NCBI GenBank assembly: GCA_003242425.1
Contig: QGUL01000069.1
Span: 1-7,832 of the forward strand
Reading direction: 5' to 3'
Source: Pseudomonadota bacterium
GTDB taxonomy: Bacteria > Pseudomonadota > Gammaproteobacteria > Burkholderiales > SG8-39
Length of the DNA stretch: 7,832 bases
Notes under the pieces: generated by a model
What the model was told of the DNA's origin: nothing
The model's database searches: none
What the model saw: the letters and a program-made list of their open reading frames with translations, nothing else
Made by a program: the position numbers and the translations under genes
Shown: piece after piece, positions 1 through 5,320 of the stretch
How the letters are laid out: each line of letters starts with the position of its first letter
How positions within the stretch are numbered: position 1 is the stretch's first letter

Positions 1-577
1 CGGCAAAACCCTCGCCATGGCGGCGCTGATGCGCTCGACCGGCCGTGTATATGCCTTCGACGTGTCCGAGCATCGGCTGGCGAAACTGCGGCCGCGGCTT
101 GCGCGTTCCGGGGCTTCCAACATCGACGCGCGGCTCATCGCCTCGGAACACGACGCCAAGCTCGGGCGGCTCGCGGGCAAGCTCGACCGTGTCCTGGTCG
201 ATGCGCCCTGTACGGGGCTGGGCACCTTGCGCCGCAATCCCGATCTCAAATGGCGCCAGCACGAGGCGGACCTCGAGGCGCTGACGCGGAAACAGCTTTC
301 GATTCTGAGCGCGGCGGCCAGGCTGCTCAAACCGGGCGGGCGGCTGGTCTATGCCACCTGCAGCCTGCTGCCGGAAGAGAACGAGGCGGTGGTCGAAGCA
401 TTCCTGCGCGAGCACCCGGAGTTCAGGCCGTTGTCGGCGCAACGTTTGCTCGCCATGCAGTCGATCGGGCTGGATGCGGGGGCTCTGCCGTCCGACGACT
501 ATTTGCGTTTGATGCCCCACGTGCATGGCACGGACGGGTTCTTCGCGGCCGCCATGGAACGTGTCCACGGTTTTTGA
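1..577 (+). CDS. RsmB/NOL1/NOP2/Sun-family RNA m5C methyltransferase, 3' part only
   Basis: The reading frame is open from the window edge (codons in phase with position 2), so the N-terminus lies outside; the ATG at 17 is internal. The first visible residues, GKTLAMAALM, match the end of SAM-binding motif I of this family. Two catalytic cysteines are visible: one in DAPCTGLG (codon 209-211), which releases the product, and one in YATCSLLPEEN (codon 359-361), the nucleophile that attacks C6 of cytosine. The protein ends with the family's usual DGFFAA strand. These enzymes transfer a methyl group from SAM to C5 of a cytosine in rRNA or tRNA in the cytoplasm. After motif IV the sequence reads RRNPDLKWR, not the RRHPDI.W form of canonical RsmB, and no def/fmt neighbours are visible. 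I therefore infer the second, less studied RsmB-like paralogue of betaproteobacteria. The family is near certain; the exact target base is not known from the sequence. Confidence 0.92.
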   Translation, partial: GKTLAMAALMRSTGRVYAFDVSEHRLAKLRPRLARSGASNIDARLIASEHDAKLGRLAGKLDRVLVDAPCTGLGTLRRNPDLKWRQHEADLEALTRKQLSILSAAARLLKPGGRLVYATCSLLPEENEAVVEAFLREHPEFRPLSAQRLLAMQSIGLDAGALPSDDYLRLMPHVHGTDGFFAAAMERVHGF

Positions 578-686
578 CGCGCGCAAAACGCCGGATGCAA
601 GTCGCTGTTTCGATTCCTTAATTTGAAGGCTGAACGAATCGCCGTGAAAAGGGTCCGAGACGGAACCGCATTCTGTCGGTGCGCGG

Positions 687-730
687 CGGCAAATTGCCGT
701 AGAATGCAAGCGCTGTCTTAATCATTGCAT
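687..730 (+). promoter_or_regulatory. Possible promoter/operator region of the desaturase gene
   Basis: A TAGAAT hexamer at 700-705 (5 of 6 matches to the -10 consensus) would place the transcript start near 712. I see no good -35 box at 17 bases. An alternative pairing is TTGCCG (694-699) with CTTAAT (717-722) at a 17-base spacing. A perfect 6-base inverted repeat with a 1-base centre, CGGCAA-A-TTGCCG (687-699), abuts the TAGAAT. A second repeat, ATGCAA (704-709) and TTGCAT (725-730), ends just before the AAGGA ribosome binding site (731-735). The positions suit repressor binding, but no known operator is recognised. Confidence 0.35.
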
Positions 731-747
731 AAGGAAATTCATTGTCC

Positions 748-1914
748 ATGCTTTACTCCGGTGTGTTCGATCTGCCCTGGTGGGGTGTGGTCATCGTCGC
801 GCTCGTGCTCACGCACATCACCATCGCTTCGGTCACCATCTTTCTCCATCGCTGCCAAGCGCATCGCGCGCTCGAACTGCACCCCATCGCTTCGCACTTC
901 TTCCGTTTCTGGCTGTGGCTGACTACCGGCATGGTCACCAAGGAATGGGCCGCCATCCACCGCAAGCACCACGCCAAGTGCGAGACACCGGAGGATCCGC
1001 ACAGTCCCCAGCAGGTCGGCATCCACCGCGTGCTGTGGGGCGGCGTGTTCCTTTACGTGAGGGAGTCGCGCAATAAGGAAACCCTCGAGCGCTACGGTCA
1101 CGGCACGCCCGACGACTGGCTGGAACGCAACGTCTATTCGCGCTTCACCAAGACCGGTATCACCATCATGCTGCTGCTCGACGTCAGCATGTTGGGCGTA
1201 CTGCCGGGTCTGGCGGTATGGCTCACACAGATGGTCTGGATCCCGTTCTGGGCTGCCGGCGTCATCAACGGCCTCGGCCACTACTGGGGCTACCGCAATT
1301 GGGAATGCGAGGACGCGAGCACCAACATCTTCCCGATCGGCATCCTGATCGGGGGCGAGGAGCTGCATAACAACCACCACGCCTTCGCTTCCTCGGCCAA
1401 GCTGTCGTGCAAGTGGTTCGAATTCGACATCGGCTGGATGTACATCCGCATCCTCGAGATGCTGGGGCTGGCGAAGGTGAAGAAGGTCGCGCCGACGCCG
1501 AAGTTCGCGCCCGCCAAGTCGACCATCGACTTCGACACCCTGCAGGCGGTGCTGACCCATCGCTACGACGTCTGGGCCAAGTATTGCCAGTCGCTCAAGC
1601 GCACCTTCGCGCAGGAGATGAGCAAGTTCGCCGACGAGCATCCCAACGCCTGGCGCATCAAGCGCTGGCTGCTCCGTGACGAAAGCAAGCTGGGCGAGCA
1701 CGAGCGTGCCAAGCTGCAGGAAGTGCTGGCGAAGAGCAAGGCGCTGGAGACGGCCTACGCCATGCGGCGCGAGCTCGCGGCACTGTGGCAGCGCTCGACC
1801 GCCTCGCGCGAACAACTGCTCAAGCAACTGCAGGACTGGTGTCAGCGCGCGGAGGAGAGCGGTATCGCGCCGCTGCGCGAGTTCGCCTTGCGCCTGCGTT
1901 CGTACGCCGCCTGA
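748..1914 (+). CDS. Membrane-bound fatty acid desaturase (DesA/delta-9 type)
   Basis: This is a di-iron integral membrane desaturase that introduces a double bond into acyl chains (acyl-CoA or phospholipid-bound), adjusting membrane fluidity. The three histidine boxes are all present: HRCQAH (residues 34-39), HRKHH (71-75) and HNNHH (207-211). Hydrophobic stretches near residues 11-33, 47-62, 137-160 and 163-177 fit the usual membrane segments. The sequence up to about residue 250 closely resembles P. aeruginosa DesA, and length (388) matches that protein (394). The last ~125 residues are a soluble, charged helical region (see findings). Start choice: ATG 748 aligns with the DesA start, but AAGGA (731-735) is better spaced for the TTG at 742, which would add two residues. 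The gene stands alone, with a 170-base spacer upstream and a terminator 21 bases downstream. Family assignment is secure; substrate and double-bond position are inferred. Confidence 0.93.
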   Translation: MLYSGVFDLPWWGVVIVALVLTHITIASVTIFLHRCQAHRALELHPIASHFFRFWLWLTTGMVTKEWAAIHRKHHAKCETPEDPHSPQQVGIHRVLWGGVFLYVRESRNKETLERYGHGTPDDWLERNVYSRFTKTGITIMLLLDVSMLGVLPGLAVWLTQMVWIPFWAAGVINGLGHYWGYRNWECEDASTNIFPIGILIGGEELHNNHHAFASSAKLSCKWFEFDIGWMYIRILEMLGLAKVKKVAPTPKFAPAKSTIDFDTLQAVLTHRYDVWAKYCQSLKRTFAQEMSKFADEHPNAWRIKRWLLRDESKLGEHERAKLQEVLAKSKALETAYAMRRELAALWQRSTASREQLLKQLQDWCQRAEESGIAPLREFALRLRSYAA

Positions 1915-1935
1915 CCGGCTTGTCGTTGGAACCCC

Positions 1936-1962
1936 AAAGCCCGGCTTCGGCCGGGCTTTTTT
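1936..1962 (+). terminator. Rho-independent terminator of the desaturase gene
   Basis: A perfect 10-base stem, AAAGCCCGGC pairing with GCCGGGCTTT, encloses a TTCG loop closed by C-G, the very stable cUUCGg tetraloop. It is followed by six T residues (1957-1962). It starts 21 bases after the desaturase stop codon. Confidence 0.93.
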
Positions 1963-1981
1963 GTTCATGGGCCGGGTACGC

Positions 1982-2016
1982 GGGTTGCGAGACCTTGGAA
2001 CACGCAACCCAAGGAG
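1982..2016 (+). promoter_or_regulatory. Alternative leader hairpins overlapping a ribosome binding site
   Basis: GGGTTGCG (1982-1989) and CGCAACCC (2003-2010) form a perfect 8-base stem with a 13-base loop. CCTTGG (1993-1998), inside that loop, can instead pair with CCAAGG (2009-2014), which contains the first four bases of the AAGGAG ribosome binding site (2011-2016). The stems share 2009-2010, so they exclude each other: the first leaves the ribosome binding site free, the second covers it. No sigma-70 promoter is clear in this gap, so the 8-base repeat could equally be a DNA operator. The repeats are seen directly; the regulatory role is inference. Confidence 0.3.
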
Positions 2017-2022
2017 TGACCC

Positions 2023-2277
2023 ATGAGCGACAAGGACCGGATCGAAGGCGAAGGCAGCTACAGTGCCACCAAGGGCTACAATGAACGCACGCGCAAGTTC
2101 GTCGAGTCGGGCAAGGTCGAACAGGCCGCCGACCAGGCGGCGCCGCACAGCCAGCAGGAAGCGCAGGAACTCCGCGAGGCCGAGCGCAAAGGAAAGCAGC
2201 GCGCCAAGGGCGAGGATCCGGCGCTGTACGACCCGAGCCAGATTCCTGAGGACCCGGACTATCCGCGCAACGAGTAG
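2023..2277 (+). CDS. Small hydrophilic conserved-type hypothetical protein (84 aa)
   Basis: A real gene is supported by an excellent ribosome binding site, AAGGAG (2011-2016), six bases before ATG, and by a terminator 14 bases after the stop. I do not recognise a named family, although the composition and the GSYSATKGYNERTRKFVESG region resemble small uncharacterised proteobacterial proteins. It is dominated by E, K, R, D, Q and A, with no Cys or Trp, no signal peptide and no membrane segment. By my count it has 6 glycines in 84 residues. The middle (about residues 31-63) could form a charged amphipathic helix. The tail carries a proline/aspartate-rich stretch (66-81, DPALYDPSQIPEDPDY). It is probably cytoplasmic and at least partly disordered. 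It sits alone between two terminators, so neighbours give no functional hint. A stress or hydrophilin-like role is conceivable but unproven. Confidence 0.8.
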   Translation: MSDKDRIEGEGSYSATKGYNERTRKFVESGKVEQAADQAAPHSQQEAQELREAERKGKQRAKGEDPALYDPSQIPEDPDYPRNE

Positions 2278-2291
2278 CGGCGCGTGCGCAA

Positions 2292-2325
2292 AAGAAAAAA
2301 CCCGCCGGACGGCGGGTTTTTTCTT
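2292..2325. terminator. Bidirectional terminator between the small gene and rpmG
   Basis: A perfect 15-base stem, AAGAAAAAACCCGCC pairing with GGCGGGTTTTTTCTT, encloses a GGAC loop. The A-rich 5' arm and T-rich 3' arm make it work on both strands. It ends the 84-residue gene from the left (stop at 2277) and rpmG from the right (stop at 2342), the only two genes that converge on it. Confidence 0.93.
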
Positions 2326-2341
2326 GACGGGACCGCAGTGC

Positions 2342-2497
2342 TTACTTGAGCTTGGTTTCCCTGTACAGGACGTGCTTCCGCGCCTTGGGATCGTACTTCT
2401 TGATCTCCAGCTTGTCGGGCGTCGTCCGCTTGTTCTTGGTGGTCGTATAGAAATGACCGGTACCGGCGGTCGACTCGAGCTTGATCTTTTCGCGCAT
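2342..2497 (-). CDS. rpmG: 50S ribosomal protein L33
   Basis: A 51-residue basic protein starting [20 protein letters not shown], with KNKR near residue 21 and a lysine-rich end. It matches bacterial L33 over its full length (E. coli 55 residues, with a few extra residues at the N-terminus). L33 is a small component of the large ribosomal subunit near the E site. There is no cysteine, so this is the zinc-independent C-minus form that lacks the four-cysteine ribbon. It lies 16 bases downstream of rpmB on the same strand, with GGAG about eight bases before its ATG within that gap, and the pair is surely co-transcribed. The shared terminator follows the stop. Confidence 0.97.
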   Translation of the reverse strand: MREKIKLESTAGTGHFYTTTKNKRTTPDKLEIKKYDPKARKHVLYRETKLK

Positions 2498-2513
2498 GGC
2501 TCAGGCTCCGGTC

Positions 2514-2747
2514 TCAGATTTCGCCGCGGGCCCGCAGATCGGCCAGAACGGCATCGATGCCCTTCTTGTCGATGATGCGCAGACCGGCGTTGGATACGCG
2601 CAGGCGCACCCAGCGGTTCTCGCTCTCGACCCAGAAGCGGCGGTACTGCAGATTGGGCAGGAAGCGGCGTTTGGTCTTGTTGTTGGCGTGGGAAACGTGG
2701 TTCCCGACCATCGGCTTCTTGCCGGTGACTTGGCAAACTCGCGCCAT
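2514..2747 (-). CDS. rpmB: 50S ribosomal protein L28
   Basis: The 77 residues begin [20 protein letters not shown] and contain the signatures [13 protein letters not shown] and RFWVESE, followed by [18 protein letters not shown] at the end. It is nearly superimposable on E. coli L28 (78 residues). L28 binds the large ribosomal subunit and is needed for subunit assembly. It has a single Cys (residue 5) and none of the extra zinc-binding cysteines of C-plus L28 proteins. CGGAGA upstream of the ATG gives a good ribosome binding site. It is the first gene of rpmB-rpmG, expressed from the promoter at 2785-2814. The order radC, rpmB, rpmG, divergent from coaBC and dut, is the same as in E. coli. 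Confidence 0.98.
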   Translation of the reverse strand: MARVCQVTGKKPMVGNHVSHANNKTKRRFLPNLQYRRFWVESENRWVRLRVSNAGLRIIDKKGIDAVLADLRARGEI

Positions 2748-2784
2748 GACGGCGTCTCCGGGTTCTGTTTCAGAAAAGCCACGG

Positions 2785-2814
2785 ATTATAGAGGCGAACC
2801 GGGGGGATGGGCAA
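2785..2814 (-). promoter_or_regulatory. Sigma-70 promoter of rpmB-rpmG
   Basis: Reading the minus strand, TTGCCC (2809-2814) is followed after 18 bases by a perfect TATAAT (2785-2790). The predicted start lies about 30 bases before the rpmB ATG. The -35 box begins two bases after the radC stop codon, so there is no room for a terminator between radC and this promoter. Confidence 0.75.
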
Positions 2815-2816
2815 GT

Positions 2817-3491
2817 TCAGAGCATGCCCCGTTCGGCGAAGGAGCAGGCCGCTCCGCGCCCGACCACGAAATGGTCCAGAACCCGGACGTCGATCATCGC
2901 GAGCGCCCGTTTCAGGGTGTCGGTGAGCAGCTGATCGGCCTGGCTGGGCTCGGCGACCCCGGAGGGATGATTGTGGGCGAAGATTACGCTGGCGGCGTTG
3001 TGCCGCAGTGCCGCCTTGACCACCTCGCGTGGATAGACGCTGGTCTGGGTCAGGGTACCGCGGAACAGCTCTTCCGCGACGATGACCCGGTTCTGGGCGT
3101 CGAGGAAGACCGCCACGAAGACCTCGTGCTCGCGTTCGGCGAGCAGCAGGCGCAGGTAATCCCGCACCGCATCCGGTGAACTGAGTGCGTCGGTTGCACG
3201 GGCGCGTTCGGCGAGCACCCGCCGGCCGATTTCCAGGGCGGCCTTGAGCAGGGCCCATTTGGCCGGGCCCATGCCGCTCACGTGCTCGTCGGGACGCGGA
3301 TCGTAGTGAAGCAGGGCACCGAGTGAACCGAAGCGGGCGAGCAGCTCGCGCCCCAGTTCCACCGCGCTGCGGCCGGGCGTGCCCACGCGCAGGAAGATCG
3401 CCAGCAGTTCGGCGTCCGACAGGGCGGCGGCGCCGCGGCTCAGCAGTTTCTCGCGCGGACGCTCGTCCTCGGGCCAGTTGCTGATGCCCAT
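2817..3491 (-). CDS. radC: RadC-family JAB/MPN domain protein
   Basis: The 224 residues match the usual RadC length. The N-terminal part (about 1-95) has a helix-hairpin-helix-like region with SGMGPAKW (72-79). The C-terminal part (about 105-224) is the JAB1/MPN-like domain, with the metal-site signature HNHPSG (173-178), a following Asp (186) and an upstream Glu (E140/E141). RadC was once tied to DNA repair; that assignment was withdrawn and its role remains unsettled, so a metal-dependent hydrolase activity is only a structural inference. The start at 3491 is fixed by AGGAGG five bases upstream and by the typical start [17 protein letters not shown]. The same frame stays open upstream, but that stretch lies antisense to coaBC. 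It is divergent from coaBC and reads straight into rpmB-rpmG. Confidence 0.95.
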   Translation of the reverse strand: MGISNWPEDERPREKLLSRGAAALSDAELLAIFLRVGTPGRSAVELGRELLARFGSLGALLHYDPRPDEHVSGMGPAKWALLKAALEIGRRVLAERARATDALSSPDAVRDYLRLLLAEREHEVFVAVFLDAQNRVIVAEELFRGTLTQTSVYPREVVKAALRHNAASVIFAHNHPSGVAEPSQADQLLTDTLKRALAMIDVRVLDHFVVGRGAACSFAERGML

Positions 3492-3608
3492 CGGTCCCTC
3501 CTGGAGCAAAGGCGCGTAGAATCGCCGCGGGATGTTAGGCGCTCCGGGCGCGGCGAGCGATCCGCCCGTCGGGCTAGGCACTCCGGCCGGGTGCGCGAGT
3601 ACACGAAG

Positions 3609-4799
3609 ATGACTGATCTGACAGGCAAGAAAATACTGCTGGGCTTGACCGGCGGCGTGGCCGCCTACAAAAGCGCGGAACTGTGCCGCCTGTTCGTCAA
3701 GGCGGGTGCCGACGTGCAGGTGGTGATGACGGAAAGCGCGACACGCTTCATCGCGCCGATGACGCTGCAGGCGCTTTCGGGCAAGCCCGTGTTCCACGAC
3801 ATGTGGGATGCGCGCATCGCCAACCACATGGCGCACATCGAACTGTCGCGCGATCGCGACCTCATCCTCGTCGCGCCGGCGACGGCGGATTTCATGGCGA
3901 AGCTCGCGCACGGTTTGGCCGACGATCTGCTCTCGACATTGTGTCTGGCACGCGAGGTGCCGCTCTATGTCGCGCCGGCGATGAACCGGCAGATGTGGGA
4001 GAACCCGGCCACGCAGCGCAACGCGGCGCAACTGAGCGCGGACGGCATCCACATCCTCGGCCCGGACGAGGGCGAGCAGGCCTGCGGCGAGACCGGCATG
4101 GGCCGCATGCTCGAGCCCGAAGCGCTGTTCGATCACATCGCGATCGCGCTCGGCGACAAGCCGCTAGCCGGCAAACGGGTGCTGCTGACCGCGGGGCCCA
4201 CTTTCGAGCCCATCGACACCGTGCGCGGGATCACCAATCTCAGTTCGGGCAAGATGGGTTTTGCGGTCGCGCAGGCGGCCGTGGAGGCGGGCGCGCAGGT
4301 GACGCTGATCGCCGGGCCGACCGCGCTTGCCACCCCGACCGGCGTGCGCCGCGAGAACGTCATGACCGCGCGCGAAATGCATCGCGCGGTGATGGCGCAT
4401 GTGGCGGAGGCGGACGTCTTCATCGGCGTGGCGGCGGTGGCGGACTATTACGTGGCCAACGCCTCGGACCGGAAGCTCAAGAAGTCGAACGGCAAGCCCC
4501 GTATCGAGCTGGAAGAGAACCCGGACATCCTCGCCGAGGTCGCGGCGCTGCCGAACGCGCCCTACTGCGTGGGCTTCGCCGCCGAAACGGAGAACCTCCA
4601 CGAGTACGCGCAGGCCAAGCGCGCGAGCAAAAAGATCCCGCTGCTTGCCGCGAATCTCGCGCACAACGCTTTCGGCCGCGACGAGAACGAACTCATCCTC
4701 TTCCACGACGAGGGCGAAACCCGCCTGCCGCGCGCCTCCAAGCTGGAAGTCGCGCGCGGCCTGATTCGGGAGATCGCCGCACGGCTGCCGAATCGTTGA
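3609..4799 (+). CDS. coaBC: Bifunctional phosphopantothenoylcysteine decarboxylase / phosphopantothenate-cysteine ligase
   Basis: This 396-residue fusion enzyme carries out two steps of coenzyme A synthesis in the cytoplasm. The CoaB half joins 4'-phosphopantothenate to cysteine using CTP; the CoaC half then decarboxylates the product with FMN. CoaC (about 1-185) shows the TGGVAAYK flavin loop (14-21), the catalytic His in AHIEL (H76), PAMNRQMW (123-130) and the flap cysteine in QACGETG (C159). CoaB (about 188-396) shows [10 protein letters not shown] (194-203), [12 protein letters not shown] (208-219) and the AVADYY...KLKK region, with a lysine at 289 matching the catalytic lysine of E. coli CoaBC. 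ATG 3609 gives the usual short lead into GKKILLG. The GTG at 3591 is in frame but less likely. The ribosome binding site is weak. A TAGAAT (3517-3522) in the radC-coaBC gap might be its -10, without a clear -35. dut follows after 11 bases. Confidence 0.97.
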   Translation: MTDLTGKKILLGLTGGVAAYKSAELCRLFVKAGADVQVVMTESATRFIAPMTLQALSGKPVFHDMWDARIANHMAHIELSRDRDLILVAPATADFMAKLAHGLADDLLSTLCLAREVPLYVAPAMNRQMWENPATQRNAAQLSADGIHILGPDEGEQACGETGMGRMLEPEALFDHIAIALGDKPLAGKRVLLTAGPTFEPIDTVRGITNLSSGKMGFAVAQAAVEAGAQVTLIAGPTALATPTGVRRENVMTAREMHRAVMAHVAEADVFIGVAAVADYYVANASDRKLKKSNGKPRIELEENPDILAEVAALPNAPYCVGFAAETENLHEYAQAKRASKKIPLLAANLAHNAFGRDENELILFHDEGETRLPRASKLEVARGLIREIAARLPNR

Positions 4800-4810
4800 G
4801 CGAGAAAAAC

Positions 4811-5260
4811 ATGCACCGTATCGACGTCAAGATCCTCGATCCCCGCCTGCACGATCAGCCGCCCCGATACGCCACCGCCGGTTCCGCCGGTCTCGACCTG
4901 CGCGCCTGCATCGACGCGCCGCTGGAACTCGCGCCCGGTGCGACGGCGCTGGTGCCGAGCGGCATCGCCATCCATCTCGCCGATCCGGGGCTCGCCGCCC
5001 TGGTGCTGCCGCGTTCGGGGCTGGGCCACAAGCACGGCATCGTGCTCGGCAACCTCGTCGGCCTCATCGACAGCGACTACCAGGGACAGATCATGGTGTC
5101 GGTGTGGAACCGATCGAACGCGCCGTTCACCCTGCAGCCCATGGAGCGCATCGCGCAACTGGTGATCGTGCCGGTGCTGCAGGTGGCCTTCAACGTCGTC
5201 GAGGAATTCGAAGCGAGCGAGCGCGGCGCCGGCGGCTTCGGCAGCACCGGCACGCGCTGA
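4811..5260 (+). CDS. dut: Deoxyuridine 5'-triphosphate nucleotidohydrolase (dUTPase)
   Basis: A homotrimeric Mg-dependent dUTPase that converts dUTP to dUMP and pyrophosphate, keeping uracil out of DNA and supplying dTMP synthesis. All five family motifs are present in the 149 residues: [10 protein letters not shown] (23-32), [10 protein letters not shown] (67-76), [13 protein letters not shown] (80-92) with the catalytic Asp at 87, [10 protein letters not shown] (112-121), and the C-terminal lid [10 protein letters not shown] (138-147) with its stacking Phe at 143. It starts 11 bases after the coaBC stop. No strong ribosome binding site is visible in this gap (CGAGAAAAAC precedes the ATG), so translation is probably coupled to coaBC. 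The coaBC-dut pairing is the same as in E. coli. A terminator starts 17 bases after the stop. Confidence 0.98.
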   Translation: MHRIDVKILDPRLHDQPPRYATAGSAGLDLRACIDAPLELAPGATALVPSGIAIHLADPGLAALVLPRSGLGHKHGIVLGNLVGLIDSDYQGQIMVSVWNRSNAPFTLQPMERIAQLVIVPVLQVAFNVVEEFEASERGAGGFGSTGTR

Positions 5261-5277
5261 AACGTTTTTCCCAAAGA

Positions 5278-5303
5278 AAAAGGCGGCCGCGGGGCCGCCT
5301 TTT
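5278..5303. terminator. Bidirectional terminator between dut and the flavocytochrome c operon
   Basis: An 11-base perfect stem, AAAAGGCGGCC pairing with GGCCGCCTTTT, encloses a GCGG loop. Toward dut the T-run is short (four Ts, then CGTT). On the minus strand it is followed by TTTTTCTTT, so it is the stronger terminator for the leftward FAD-subunit gene, which ends at 5321. Confidence 0.88.
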
Positions 5304-5320
5304 CGTTCGGGCGTTGCGCC

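Noticed and set aside
611..641. CGATTC ... GAATCG repeat after the methyltransferase gene, considered as a terminator
   Set aside because: The stem is interrupted (6 bp, then 3 bp with a 7-base bulge) and no T-run follows, so it does not meet the pattern of an intrinsic terminator.
739..2736. Very long open frame on the minus strand (about 665 codons) opposite the desaturase, the small gene and rpmB/rpmG
   Set aside because: It overlaps several well-supported genes on both strands, and its translation is arginine/alanine/leucine-rich low-complexity text with no recognisable domain. High GC content makes such open antisense frames common.
3517..3559. TAGAAT and short GC-rich inverted repeats (CGCTC/GAGCG) in the radC-coaBC gap
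   Set aside because: No matching -35 box is present for TAGAAT on the plus strand, and 5-base GC-rich repeats are expected by chance in this composition. It was mentioned under coaBC but not called as a separate promoter or operator.
3492..4136. Possible N-terminal extension of RadC into the region antisense to coaBC
   Set aside because: The frame is open, but the family start [17 protein letters not shown] with an AGGAGG site fits 3491 exactly and gives the standard 224-residue length. The extension lies entirely opposite coaBC and the intergenic gap.
3683..5257. Open plus-strand frame of about 525 codons running through coaBC into dut
   Set aside because: Only its last 149 codons are a real protein (Dut). 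The upstream extension is an out-of-frame shadow of coaBC with Arg/Gly/Ala-rich nonsense composition.
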